A stretch of DNA of 64,000 nucleotides from Molossus alvarezi (lineage: Eukaryota; Chordata; Mammalia; Chiroptera; Molossidae), in contig JBAWUJ010000040.1 in the NCBI GenBank assembly GCA_037176705.1, forward strand, positions 1,426,001 to 1,490,000. The letters are read 5' to 3'. The notes beneath the pieces are model-generated. The model saw only the letters and a program-made list of their open reading frames with translations. It did no database searches and was not told the DNA's origin. Below, piece after piece: positions 1 through 11,078 of this stretch. How positions within the stretch are numbered: the first letter of the stretch is position 1; each line of letters begins with the position of its first letter. The translations under genes were made by a program, and so were the position numbers.

Positions 1-1210
1 ATGGAAGGAACTAGGTGGTTTTCAATGGAAGGAACTACCTTGTGTTCTATAAATAAAACTAGGTATGTTCATGGAACGAACTGGGTATTGTTCCATGCAA
101 GAAACTACTTAGTGTTCCATGAAAGGAACTAGCTAGTGTTCCATGGAAGAAACTAGCTAGGGTTTTATGGAAGGAACTACTTATTGTTCCATAGAAGGAA
201 TTACTTAGTGTTCCATGGAAGGAAATATTTAGTGTTCCATGGAAGGAACTACCCTGTGTTCCATGTAAGTAATTACTAAGTGTTCCATGGAAGCAACTAT
301 CTAGTGTTATATGTATGAAACTAGCTTTTGTTTCATAGAAGAAACTAGCTAGTGTTCCATGCAAGGAATTACTTAGTGTTCCATGGAAGGTTCTAGCTGG
401 TCTTCCATGGAAAAAAAATTAACTAGTGTTTCCTGGAGAGACCTATTTAGTGTTACATTGAGGGAAATACTTAGTGTTCCATGAAAGAAACTACTTACTG
501 TTTTAAGGAAGGAACTAGCTAGTGTTCCATGGAAGGAACTAGCTAGTGTTCCATTGAATAAATGACTTCGTTTTCCATGGACGGAAAGAGCTTGTGTTCC
601 ATGGAAGAAACTAAGTTGTGTTTTTGTAAGGAACTTCTTAGTGTTTAAGGAAGGAACTACTTAATGTTTCCTGGAAAGAAATAAATATTGTACCATGTAA
701 GGAACTAACTACTGTTTTATGGAAGAAACTAGCTAATTTTCCATGGAAGAAAACTTAGTGTTCCATGGAAAAAGCTACTTAGTGTTCCATGGAAAAAGTT
801 CGATAGTGTTCCATGAAAGAGCTACTTATTGTTTTATGAAAGAATCTACTTGGAGTTCCATAACAACAACAACAACAAAAAAAAAAAAAAACCAGCTTGT
901 GTTCCTTGGAAAGAACTCGCCAAATTTCCATGGAGGAACTATTTAGTGTTCCATTGAAGGAACTACATAGTGTTCCATGGAAGGATCTACACAGTGTTCC
1001 AAGGAAGGAACTAGCTAGTGATCCATAGAAGGCACAGGCTATTATTCCTTGTAAAAACTAACTAGTGTTCCTTAGAGAGAACTAGCTAGTGTTCCATGGA
1101 GGAAACTACTTTGTGTTCCCAGCAAGGAACTACGTAGTGTTCCATGGAAAGAACTACTTAGTGTCAATGGTAAGAACTACTAAGTGTTCCATGGAAGGTC
1201 CTAGATAGTG
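1..1210 (-). repeat. 24-bp satellite array, left '-' segment (A1)
   Basis: Diverged tandem units of about 24 bp. On the given strand the order is GGAACTAGCTAGTG then TTCCATGGAA, the reverse of the large central block. Each unit carries two 10-bp palindromes, TTCCATGGAA and ACTAGCTAGT, and many copies have ACTACTTAGT instead of the second. Substitutions and 1-2 nt indels are frequent, so no two neighbouring units are identical. A short CAA/poly-A interruption lies at about 861-890. The segment continues off the left edge and ends at an L1 poly-A tail. No gene is seen; open frames here are repeat translations. Confidence 0.95.
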
Positions 1211-1472
1211 TTTTTTGTTTGTTTGTTTGTTTTCTAAAATTATCTTTTATTAATTAATTTTTGTTACAGATTTTTTTCCCCACTTATTTCCCCTACCCCT
1301 ACCTCCCTGCCCTTTCCCCAGTTTGTTGTCCATGTCCACTCATCATGCATACATGCATATAAGTTTTCTGTTTTATCTCTTCTCCACCCCCACCCCCTAT
1401 TTAGGTGGTTGTCAGTCTGTATCCCATTTCCATGTCTCTGGGACTACCCCCTTCCTCAGACTGTTATGTTCA
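1211..1472 (-). other. L1 copy 1 3' UTR and A-rich tail
   Basis: Non-coding region after the ORF2 stop. It holds the L1 3' polypurine tract (C-rich on the given strand at 1290-1319, with several runs of three or more C) and ends in a (CAAA)n plus poly-A tail next to the array at 1211. G-rich tracts able to form quadruplexes are a known feature of mammalian L1 3' UTRs. Confidence 0.8.
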
Positions 1473-4400
1473 TTATATTCCACAAATCAGTGAGATCATA
1501 TGAAATTTGTCTTTCTCTGTTTGGCTTGTTTCACTTAGGATGATGCTTGCCAGGTCCCTCCATGTAGTCTCAAAGAATAAGAGATCTTTCTTTCTTACCG
1601 CTGCGTAGTACTCCATTGTGTATATGTACCACAGCTTTTTGATCCATTCGTCTACTGATGGGCACTTGGGCTGTTTCCAGATCTTAGCGATTGTAAATAG
1701 TGCTGCTACAAAGATGGGGGTACATATATTCTTTCTGATTGGTGTTTTATGCTTCGTAGGGTATATTCCTAGAAGTGGGATCACTGGGTCAAATGGGAGA
1801 TCAATTTTTAATTTTTTGAGGTGACACCATATTGTTTTCCATAGTGGCTGCACCAGTCTGCATTCCCACCAACAGTGTACTAGAGTCCCCTTTTCTCCAC
1901 ACCCTCGCCAATACTTGTTGTTTGATGATTTGTTGATGGCGGCCATTCTGACAGGTGTGAGGTGATACCTCATTGTTGTTTTGATTTGCATCTCTCTGAT
2001 AATTAGTGATGATAAACATTTCTTCATATGTCTCTTAGCCATTTGTATATCCTGTTTGGAGAGGTGTCTATTTAGTTCCTCTTCCCATTTTTAATTGGAT
2101 TCTTTGTCTTCCTTTTGTGGAGTTGTATGAGCACTCTATCTGTATTGGAAATTAACCCCTTATCTGATATATCATTGGCAATTATGCTCCCCCATACAGT
2201 GGGTAGCCTTTCCGTTTTGATGATTGTATCTTTCGCTGTGCAGAAGCTTTTGAGTTTGATGTAGTCCCATGTGTTCATTTGCTCCTTTGTTTCTATTGCC
2301 TTAGGTGATGTGTCAGTTAAAATTCTGCTGCGTATGATGTCTCAAATTTTGTTGCCCACAGTCTCCTCTAGGATTTTTATGGATTCATGAGTTACATTTA
2401 AGTCTTCTATCCATTTTGAGTTTATTTTGGTGTAGGGTGTAAGTTGATGGTCTAGTTTCATTTTTCGGCAAGTAGCTGTCCAATTTTCCCAGCACCATTT
2501 ATTAAAGAGGCTGTCCTTTACTCCACTGTATGCTCTTGCCACCTTTGTCAAATATTAATTGAGCATATTGCCTAGGGTCCATTTCTGGGTTCTGTATTCT
2601 GTTCCACTGGTCTATATACCTGTTCTTGTGCCAGTACTAGGCTGTTTTGATTATGGTGGCTTTGTAGTATAACCTGAAATCTGGTATTGTGATCCCTCCA
2701 ACTTTGTTCTTTCTTTTCAAGATTGCTGTGACTATACGAGGACTTTTTTGGTTCCATATGAACTTTTGAAGTAATTGTTCTAATTCTGTGAAGTATGCCG
2801 TTGGTATTGTGATGGGGATTGCGTTGAATCTATAGATTGCTTTGGGTAATATGAACATTATAATGATGTTAATTCTCACAATCCATGAACAGGGTGTGTG
2901 CTTCCACTTTTTTACATCTTGCTCTATTTCTTTTTTCAAAGACCTGTAGTTTTGTGCGAATATGTCCTTTATTTCTTTGGTTAAGTTTATTCCTAGGTAT
3001 CTTAACCTTTTTGCCTCAATGGTAAATGGGATTGTTTGCTTAGTTTCTCTTTCTGTGAGTTCATCATTGGTGTATAAGAATGCCGTCGATTTCTTGACGT
3101 TAATTTTGTATCCTGCTGCTTTGCCAAATTCATTTATTAAGTCTAGTAAGCTTTTGGTGGAGTCCTTGGGGTTTTCTATGTACAGTATCATGTCATCTGC
3201 AAATAATGACAATTTCACTTCCTCCTTTCCAATTTGGATCCCTTTTATTTTTTCTTCCTGTCTGATTGCTGTGGCTAAGTCTTCCAGTACTATGTTAAAT
3301 AGGAGTGGCGAAAGTGGGCATCCTTGCCTTGTTCCTGTTCTTAAGGTAAATGTTTTTAGTTTTTGTCCATTGAGTATGATGTTGGCTGTAGGTCTTTCAT
3401 ATATGGCTTTTATTATGTCTAGGTATGATCCCTCAATTCCCACACTGCTGAGCGTTTTTATCAGAAATGGATGCTGGATTTTGTCAAAGGCTTTTTCAGC
3501 GTCTATTGATATGATCATGTGGTTTTATTCTTCAATTTATTTATGTGGTGTATCACATTTATGGATTTGCGAATATTGTACCAGCCTTGCATCCCTGGGA
3601 TGAATCCCACCTGGTCATGGTGGATAATTTTTCTGGTGTATTGCTGGATTCGATTTGCTAGTATTTTGTTCAGGATTTTGGCATCTATGTTCATCAGGGA
3701 TATTGGCCTGTAGTTTTCTTTATTTGTTGTGTCTTTTTCTGGTTTTGGAATTAGAGTTATGCTGGCTTCATAAAACGAGTTTGGAAGTCTTCCTTCTTCT
3801 TGGAATTTTTGAAATAGTTTGAGGAGAATGGGTTCGTCTTTGAATGTTCGGTAAAACTCCCCTGTGAAGCCATCCGGGCCTGGGCTTTTGTTTGCTGGAA
3901 GAGTCTTGATTACATCTTCAATTTCTTCTGTTGTTATTGGTCTGTTCAAGTTTTCGATCTCTATCTGATCCAGTTTTGGGAGACTATGTGTTTCTAGAAA
4001 TTTGTCCATTTCGCTTAGGTTTTCGAACTTGTTACCGTATAATTTTTCATAGTAGTTGTTAACGATCTTTTGTATTTCTGTAGGGTCAGTTGTTATCTCT
4101 CCTGTTTCATTTCTGATTTTATGTATTTGGGTTCTCTCTCTTTGTTTCTTGGTGAGTCTAGCTAAGGGTCTGTCAATCTTGTTTATCTTTTCGAAAAACC
4201 ACCTCTTTGTTTTATTGATACTCTGGATTGTTTTTTTGGTCTCTATGTCGTTTATTTCTGCTCTGATCCTTACTATTTCCTTTCTTCTAATTGCTCTGGG
4301 GTTTTCTTTTTGTTTACTCTCTAGTTCTTTAAGTTGTGAGGTTAGGTAGTCTATTAGAGATTTTTCTTCTTTTTTGAGGTAGGCCTGTAGTGCTATGAAC

Positions 4401-5290
4401 TTCCCTCTCAGAACTGCTTTTGCTGCATCCCATAGATTTTGTATTGTTGTGTCCTCATTTTCATTGGTTTCCAGGAAGTTTTTGATTTCTTCCTTGATTT
4501 CCTCGGTGACCCATTCATTGTTTAATAACATTCTATTTAGCTTCCATGTGTTAAAATGTCTTTGTATGTTCTTCTTGCAATTGATTTCTAGTTTCATACC
4601 ATTGTGGTCTGAGAAGATGCTTGTTATAATTTCAATCTTCTTGAACTTGTAGAGACTTAGTTTGTGCCCTAACATGTGGTCTATCTTTGAGAATGTTCCA
4701 TGTGCACTTGAGAAGAATGTGAATTCTGTAGTTTTGGGGTGTAGTTCTCTGTAGATATCTATTAAATCCATTTGGTCTAGTGCTTCATTTAGAGTCTCTG
4801 TTTCCTTGCTAATTTTTTGTCTATAGGATCTATCCAGTGATGTTAGCAGGGTGTTGAAGTCCCCTGTTATGATTGTATTGCTATCGATTTCTCCTTTGAA
4901 GTCCTGCATAAGATTTTTAATATATTTTGCTGCTCCTATATTGCCTGCATATATGTTTATCAAGGTTATATCTTCCTGTTGGATAGATCCTTTCAATATT
5001 ATGTAGTGGGCTTCTTTGTCTCTAGTTATGGCCTTCAATCTGAAGTCTATTTTATCAGATATCAGTATTGCTACCCCAGCTTTTTTTTCCTTTCCGTTTG
5101 CTTGGAAGATTTTTTTCCATCCCTTCACTTTCAATCTATGTGAGTCTTTTGTTGTGAGGTGGGTCTCTTGTAAACAGCATATAGATGAGTCTTGCTTTCT
5201 TATCCAATCAGCTACTCCATGTCTTTTTATGGGAGCATTCAGTCCATTTACATTTAAGGTGGTTATTGATATGTACTTATTTATTGCCAT
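1473..5290 (-). pseudogene. L1 copy 1 ORF2 (endonuclease/reverse transcriptase) pseudogene
   Basis: Relic of L1 ORF2p, the enzyme that nicks target DNA and reverse-transcribes L1 RNA. The start is the ATG at 5290, giving [16 protein letters not shown] as in the other copies. The N-terminal apurinic-type endonuclease shows QETHLT, GDFN and the catalytic SDHNG. The reverse-transcriptase domain has the FADD active site near 3203-3192. The C-terminus has the Cys knuckle C-x3-C-x7-H-x4-C ([18 protein letters not shown]). Lesions I can place by comparison with the other copies: a 1-nt loss in a T run near 3520, a Trp-to-stop change near 2637, a 1-nt gain near 2552, a nonsense change near 2342, and a further frameshift near 2085. 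The last frame, from 2042 to the stop at 1473, is open. Total span 3.8 kb, the family's usual size. Confidence 0.93.
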
Positions 5291-5335
5291 TTTTGTTTAG
5301 TGTGGTTCTATTTTTCTTCCCATTTCTCCTGGTAA

Positions 5336-6236
5336 TTACAGCAGTCCTTTTAACATTTCTTGCAGTGCTGGTTTGGTGCTAATGTACTCCCTTAGCCTTA
5401 TTTTGTCTGGGAAGCTCTTTATTTGACCTTCTATTTTGAACGATAGCCTTGCTGGGTAGAGTAGTCTTGGATTCAGATCCTTGTTTTTCATGACTTTAAT
5501 TACTTCATGCCATTTCCTTCGAGCCTGTAATGTTTCTTGTGAAAAGTCAGCTGAGAGCCTTATGGGGGTTCATTTGTAGGTAACCTGTTGCTTATCTCTT
5601 GCTGCTTTTAGGATTCTCTCTTTGTCTTGAATTTTTGGCAGTTTGATTACTATATGTCTTGGTGTGGGCCTGTTTGGGTTCTTCTTACTTGGGGCTCTCT
5701 GAGCTTCTTGAACTTGAATGCCTTCTTCCTTCACCAAATTAGCGGTTTTCTGTCACTATTACTTTGAATATATTCTCTAGCCCTCGCTTACTTTCTTCTT
5801 CTTCAGGGACTCCTATGAAACGAATATTATTACGTTTCCAGTTGTCCCACAATTCTCTTAAGCTCTCTTCTTGTTTTTTAATCTTTTTTTTTTTTTGGTT
5901 TTCTGATTGGTTGATTTCTTCTAGCCTGTCTTCTAATTCACTGATCCGGTCCTCAGCTTCCTCTACTCTGCTTTTTAGACCTTCCAGTGTGTTTTTCATT
6001 TCTGATATGTCATTCTTCATTTCTTCCTGTTGGTTTTTCATTTCCAGATGGTTTATTTTCAACATTTCTATGTCTTTACTCATGTTGCTCATGTCCTTAC
6101 ACATGCTGTTGAGCTTCCGCAACATCATGGCTCTAAATTCTAGTTCTGTTAACTTGCTTAACTGCACCTCATTTATTTCATCTTCTGTAGAGGTCTCTTG
6201 ATCTTTCATTTGGCTTTTGTTTCTGTTTCTCACCAT
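5336..6236 (-). pseudogene. L1 copy 1 ORF1 (RNA-binding chaperone) pseudogene
   Basis: Relic of L1 ORF1p, the trimeric RNA-binding protein of the L1 particle. I chose the ATG at 6236 (MVRNRNKSQ) because it aligns with the HAL1 ORF1 start; an in-frame upstream ATG at 6332 lies in the 5' UTR. A heptad-rich coiled coil (EEMKNDISEMKNTLEGL and following) leads to the RRM start (RELWDNWKRNNIRFIGVP). A 2-nt loss near 5742 breaks the frame inside the RRM. The rest (QVQEAQRAP, KERILKAARDKQ, the C-terminal domain, stop at 5336) is recognisable in another frame. Unlike copies 5 and 6 it has lysine, not a stop, in the segment just before the RRM. The ORF1-ORF2 spacer is 45 nt. Confidence 0.92.
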
Positions 6237-6958
6237 TTTCGTTATCACAGTGGGCTTTGGAGTCTGCCAAGTTTTCCCAGTGGGTGGTGGTGTTTTGCTG
6301 TTTGTGGCTCCCTCTCCTGGGTTTGGATGCACCAGGGAGGACCCACTTTAATCCCGCCAAGTCCCCTGTTCTCCTGGAGTCTGTGTGGCTCCAGCCGAGA
6401 GTTTAGCAGGCTACAGCATTCCCAGGGCCCGTGCAGGGTGGCAAGGGAGGTGGTGGGAATAATTTCCCGCTGAGTTCCCCGGTCCCGCCGAGTTCCCTGG
6501 GGGCCATGAGTCTGTGCGGCTTCAGCGGCTACAGAGATTCCAGGGCCGTGCACGGTGGGAAGGGAGCCGGTAGAATTAACTTTCCCCCCCAGGTCCCGCT
6601 GAGTTCCCTGGTCCCGCCCAGTTCCCTGGGGGCCAGGAGTCTGTGCGGCTTCAGCAGAGAGCCTAGCCGGCTACAGAGTTCCCAGGGCCGTGCACGGTGG
6701 GAAGAAAGACGGTAGAGGTAACTTCCCGTCTAGTTCCCTGGCCCCTGCCCAGGCCGCTGTGGACCCTGGGCTCTCGGTCCCCTCTCCCGTCCTCGCAAGC
6801 CTACCAGGACTGAGTGGGTGTTTCTGGTTAAGCGGTCCTCCAAGATGTCTTTCGGCTGCCCTTTCCTGACGGTTTGCCTTTATTTTCGTTGTAAATCAAG
6901 TTTAGTCTTGGGAGACGGTCTGGGTCGCTCCATTCACTTCGCCGCCATTTTTTCTCTT
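6237..6958 (-). promoter_or_regulatory. L1 copy 1 5' UTR/internal promoter with about three monomers
   Basis: GC-rich leader of copy 1. The phrase GAGTCTGTG(T/C)GGC recurs at 6377, 6508 and 6637 (spacings 131 and 129 bp), each followed by similar text ending in a GTGCACGGTGGGAAGG-like block. This shows about three tandem 5' UTR monomers. The 5' end carries AAAATGGCGGC (given strand 6941-6952 reversed), matching the YY1 site that positions L1 transcription start in other mammals. Promoter activity is inferred from family knowledge. Confidence 0.75.
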
Positions 6959-8832
6959 CCCATATATGGCCTTTATTATGTCGAGATATGATCCCTCTAT
7001 TCCTACATTGCTGAGCGTTTTTATCAGAAATGGATGCTGGACCTATTGATATGATCATGTAGTTTTTATTCTTCATTTTGTTTATGTGGTGTATCACGTT
7101 TATTGATTTGTGATTATTGTACCAGCCTTGCATCCCTGGAATGAATCCCACTTGGTCATGGTGAATAATTTTTTTGATGTATTTCTGGATGCTAATGTTT
7201 TGTTCAGGATTTTGGCATCTATGTTCATCAGGGATATTGGCCTGTAGTTTTCTTTCTTTGTAGTGTCTTTTTCTGGTTTTGGAATTAGAATTATGCTGGC
7301 TGCATGCAACGAGTTTGGAAGTCTTCCTTCTTGAATTTTTTGATATAGTTTGAAAAGAATGGGTGTTAGTTCTTTTTTGAATGTTTGGTAAAACTCCCCC
7401 GTGAAGCCCTCTGGGCCTGGGCTTTTGTTTGCTGGGAGAGTCTTGATTACCTCTTCAATTTCCTTAGTTGTTATTGGTCTGTTCAAGTTTTCTATCTCTT
7501 TCGGGAATAGTTTTGGGAGACTGTGTGTTTCTAGAAATTTGTCCATTTTGCTTAGATTGTCGAATTTGTTGCCATATAGTTGTTCATAGTAGTTGTTAAC
7601 GATCTTTTGTATTTCCGTGTGTTGGTTGTTACTTCTCCTCTTTCATTTCTGATTTTGTGTATTTGGGTTCTTTCTGTTTGTTTCTTGGTGAGTCTAGCTA
7701 AGGGTCCATCAATCTTGTTGATCTTTTTGAAAAACCAGCTCTTTGTTTCATTGATCCTTTGAAATGTTTTTTTTTTTTTTGGTCTCTATGTCATTTATTT
7801 CTGCTCTGATCTTTACTATTTTCTTCCTTCTACTTGTTCTGGGGTTTTCTTTTTGTTTTCTTTGTAATTCTTTAAGTTGTGAGGTTAGACAGTCAATTAG
7901 AATTTTTTTTTGTTTTTGAGGTAGGCCTGTAGTGCTATGAACTTCCCTCTCAGAACTGCTTTCGCTGCATCCCATAGATTTTGTGTTGTTGTGTGTTCAT
8001 TTTCATTGGTTTCCAGGAAGTTTTTAATTTCTTCCTTGATCTCCTCGGTGACCCATTCAGTGTTTAATAACATGCTATTTAGCCTCCATGTGTTGAAATG
8101 TCTTTGCATGTTCTTGTTGCAATTGATTTCTAGTTTCATGCCATTGTGATCTGAGAAGATGCTTGATATGATTTCAATCTTCTTGAACTTGTAGAGATTT
8201 AGTTTGTGTCCTATCATGTGGTCTATCTTTGAAAATGTCCCATGTGCACCTGAGAAGAATGTGTATTCTGACGTTTTGGGGTGTAGTTCTCTGTAGATAT
8301 CTATTATATCCATTTGGTCTAGTGCTTCATTTAGAGTCTCTGTTTCCTTGCTAATTTTTTGCCTAGAGGATCTATCCACTGCTGTCAACGTGGTGTTGAA
8401 GTCCCCTGCTATGATTGTATTGTTGTCAATTTCTCCTTGGAAGTCCTCCAGAAGATTTTTAATATATTTTGGTGATCCTATATTGGGTGCATATATGTTT
8501 ATCAAGGTTATATCTTCCTGTTGGACAGATACTTTCAATATTATAGAGTGGCCTTCTTTGTCTCTAGTTATGGTTTTCATTTTGAAATCTATTTTATCAG
8601 ATATGAGAATTGCTACCCCAGCTTTTTTTTTGCTTTCCATTCGCTTGGAAAATATTTTTCCATTTCTTCACTTTCAACCTATGTGAGTCTTTTGTTGAGA
8701 GGTGGGTCTCTTGTAAACATCATGTAGATGAGTCATGCTTTCTTATCCAATCAGCTACTCTGTGTCTTTTTATGGGAGCTTCAATCCATTTACGTTTAAG
8801 GTGATTATTGATATGTACTTATTTATTGCCAT
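6959..8832 (-). pseudogene. L1 copy 2 ORF2, 5' half, pseudogene
   Basis: N-terminal part of an ORF2p relic starting at the ATG at 8832 (MAINKY-type). The endonuclease segment is largely open from 8640 to 7897, with [17 protein letters not shown] and [10 protein letters not shown]. An early frameshift lies in the first 60 codons (a short deletion near 8779). Further shifts follow near 7900, 7750 and 7560, and a deletion of about 22 bp near 7050 removes the DAEKAFDK region of the reverse transcriptase. The FADD active site and all later parts are absent, because the copy ends at the junction with copy 1. Confidence 0.88.
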
Positions 8833-8876
8833 TTTTGTTTAGTGTGGTTCTATTTTCTTCCCATTTATACTGCTAA

Positions 8877-9757
8877 TTACAGCAGTCCTTTTAACATTTC
8901 TTGCAGTGCTGGTTTGGTGCTAATGTATTCCCTTAGCCTTTTTTTGTCTGGGAAGTTCTTTATTTGATCTTCTGTGTTGAATGATAGCCTTGCTGGGTAG
9001 TGTAGTCTTGGATTCAGATTCTTGTTTTTCATGACTTTGATTACTTCATGCCATTCTCTTCTGGCCTGTAGTGTTTCTTGTGAAAAATCAGCTGAGAGCC
9101 TTATGGGTTTCCCGTTGTAGGTAACCTGATGCTTATCTCTTGCTGCCTTTAGGATTCTCTCTTTGTCTTTAATTTGTGGCATTTTAATTACTATGTGTCT
9201 TGGTGTGGTTCTGTTTGGGTTCTTCTTACTTGGGACTCTGTGCTTCTTGAACTTGAATGCCTTCTTCCTTCACCAAATTAGGGAAGTTTTCTCTCACTAT
9301 TTTTTTGAATATATTCTCTATCCCTTGCTCATTTTCTTCTTCTTCGGGGACTCCTATGATGCGAATATAATTACGTTTCCAGTTGTCCCATAGTTCTCTT
9401 AAGCTGTATTCCTGTTTTTTTAATAGTTCTTTCCTTTTGTTTTTCTGATTGGTTGATTTTTTTCTACCCTGTCTTCTAATTCACTGATCCAGTCCTCAGC
9501 TTCCTCTACTCTACTTTTTAAACCTTCCAATGTGTTTTTCATTTCTGATATGTCATTTTTTATCTCTTCTTGTTGGTTTTAATTTCCAATTGGCTTATTT
9601 TCAGTGTCTCTATGTTTTTACTCATGCTGTTCAGCTTCCTCAAGATCATGGCTCTGAATTCTAGCTCTGTTAACATGCCTAACTGCTCCACATTGATCTC
9701 ATCTTTGGTGGAGGTCTCTTGCTCTTTCAGTTGGCTTCTGTTTCTGTGTTTCACCAT
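8877..9757 (-). pseudogene. L1 copy 2 ORF1 pseudogene
   Basis: ORF1p relic starting MVKHRNRSQLKEQETSTKDEI at 9757. The N-terminal and early coiled-coil frame is open to 9560, where it is broken, and the middle lies in mixed frames. The last 100 codons, from 9182, are open again and show KERILKAARDKHQVTYNG, the C-terminal domain (QETLQARREWHEVIKVMK) and the stop at 8877. Several indels make it non-functional. Sequence differs from copies 1, 5 and 6 along its whole length, consistent with an older subfamily. Confidence 0.87.
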
Positions 9758-10579
9758 TTTGGCTATCGCTGTGGGCTTTGGAGCCTGTCAAGTTCTCTTT
9801 GTGGGTGTTGATGTTCTGCTGTTTGTGGCTCCCTCTCCTGTGTTTAGATGAGCGAGGGAGGACCCACGTTGAACACCACTGTCAGGTCTTACTTTCCTGG
9901 TTAAAGTTGCCAGCCCAGGAACCATACTGTTATCCTCTAGCTTTTTGCCTGGAGGCTAGCAGTCTAGGTTACTTGATGAGTTTTGGGTTGTCAGTTGATT
10001 GAAAACCTCCCTCTGGTGCTCAGCCAAGGGGCTTTCACGAGGGCGAGGCAGATTCTGGTTATTAGTGAGCCTCAATTAGCACTTCAATGGCCCACAGGGT
10101 GGGGTTGGATCTCAAAGGGAGGGGCTGCTGCCGCTCCTCAGAGCCCTGGGAAGGAGCAATGTGGCCACAGTCCTGAGTGGCTGCACTCAGCCAAAGCTCT
10201 GAGCACCCTCCAGATCCTGAGTGTCCCCACACAGTTCCAGTCCAGTCTGCCCTCACTCTGCCGGAGCCCAAGGTGAGTGGCTGTGGCTGTTTCAGCCTCT
10301 GTCCCGGCTCTGCACTGTGGAGCCACCTGGGAGTGTAACCCGAGGGCGCTGCTCCCAGCTAAGGCCACTAGGGAGCTTCCAACCATGGGCTCCCAGCCCC
10401 CATCTCGCGCCTTCACAAGCCTACGGGGATGGTCAGTGTCCCTCATTGTATGGTCCTCGCAAGCTGCTTTTCTGTTGGTTCTTCTTGTCGATTTGTCTGT
10501 GTTATAGTTGTAATTCCAGTTTGTTTCTGGGAGACGGTATGTGTAGCTTCTGTTCACTGTGCCGCCAATTTTCCTCTCC
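9758..10579 (-). promoter_or_regulatory. L1 copy 2 5' UTR (no monomers seen)
   Basis: About 820 bp of GC-rich leader upstream of copy 2 ORF1. I see no tandem monomers of the type found in copies 1, 5 and 6, only single-copy GC-rich text. The 5' tip has AATTGGCGGC, one change from the YY1-type motif at the same place in the other copies. Open frames across this stretch are by-products of GC content. Confidence 0.65.
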
Positions 10580-10763
10580 CCTCTGCCCATTTTTTAATTG
10601 GATTCTTTGTCTTCCTTTTGTGGAGTTGTATGAGCACTCTATATGTATTGGAAATTAACCCCTTATCTGATATATTGTTGGCAATTATGCTCTCCCATAC
10701 TATGGGTAGCCTTTCCGTTTTGATGATTGTATTTTTCGCTGTGCAGAAGCTTTTGAGTTTGAT
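10580..10763 (-). mobile_element. L1 copy 3: 184-bp ORF2 C-terminal scrap
   Basis: This stretch matches L1 copy 1 at about 2082-2262 (the ORF2 region coding [16 protein letters not shown] to KTKNPIKKW). It ends sharply at 10763, where the array resumes with ACTAGCTAGTG. It is joined to the 5' end of copy 2. It is probably the 5'-truncated start of the L1 that first entered the array, later interrupted by copy 2. The flanks, CTAGATAGTGTTTTT at 1201-1215 and CTAGCTAGTGTTTCT at 10768-10782, match at 13 of 15 positions. This could be its target-site duplication, but the array's own periodicity makes that weak. Confidence 0.8.
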
Positions 10764-11068
10764 GTTGGACTAGCTAGTGTTTCTTAGAAAAAAATTTAGT
10801 TAATATTCCATGGAAGGAACTAGCTAGTGTTTTATGGAAGGAACCAATTAGTGTTCCAAGGGAGGACCTAACTACAGTTCCATGGAAGAAACTAGCTACT
10901 GTACATGGAAGAAAAAAGCTAGATTTCCATGGATTAAACTACTTAGTGTTCCATTGTATGTACTAGCTAGTGTTCCTTGGAAGGAACTACTTAGTGTTCA
11001 ATGGAAGGAATTACTTAGTGTTCGATGAAAGAACCTATCTAGTGTTCCATGGAAGGAACTAATTACTG
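10764..11068 (-). repeat. 24-bp satellite array, '-' segment (A2)
   Basis: About 12 units in the same direction as the left edge (GGAACTAGCTAGTG then TTCCATGGAA), directly after the L1 composite. It ends at the first orientation switch. Confidence 0.93.
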
Positions 11069-11078
11069 TTACTGAACA
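11064..11078. other. Orientation switch 1 of the satellite ('-' to '+')
   Basis: Units reading GGAACTA..GTGTTCCATGG give way within about 15 bp (AATTACTGTTACTGAACAC) to units reading GGAACACTA..AGTTTCTTCC. From here to 62.64 kb the array has the opposite polarity. The junction holds no transposon sequence. Confidence 0.88.

Larger units (their letters stand above)
1211..6958 (-). mobile_element. L1 copy 1: full-length LINE-1 retrotransposon, disabled
   Basis: A near full-length LINE-1 on the minus strand, about 5.75 kb. In its own direction it has a GC-rich 5' UTR (right end), ORF1, a short spacer, ORF2, a 3' UTR with a purine-rich tract, and a (CAAA)n/poly-A tail, seen as T/GTTTG at 1211-1234. 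Its 5' end carries the AAAATGGCGGC YY1-type motif shared with the other full-length L1 copies in the window. Both ORFs carry several frame lesions, so it cannot be autonomous. On its left it meets the satellite array directly. On its right it meets another L1 (copy 2), so its own target-site duplication cannot be read. It resembles copies 5 and 6 closely and copy 2 less. Confidence 0.93.
6959..10579 (-). mobile_element. L1 copy 2: older L1 lacking its 3' half of ORF2 and tail
   Basis: Minus-strand L1 with a complete 5' end (GGAAAATTGGCGGC near 10561-10574), 5' UTR, ORF1 and the 5' half of ORF2. It stops abruptly at 6959, inside the reverse-transcriptase coding region, where the 5' end of copy 1 begins. 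The missing ORF2 end, 3' UTR and tail are not found left of copy 1, where satellite begins at once. It differs from copies 1, 5 and 6 by many substitutions and has a non-monomeric leader, so it belongs to a different, probably older, subfamily. Confidence 0.9.

Noticed and set aside
4056..4652. Open frames antisense to L1 ORF2 and ORF1 (also 2962-3603, 5764-6201, 26722-27357, 54997-55761)
   Set aside because: They are opposite-strand shadows of L1/HAL1 coding sequence and recur at the same place in each L1 copy, with no independent gene features.
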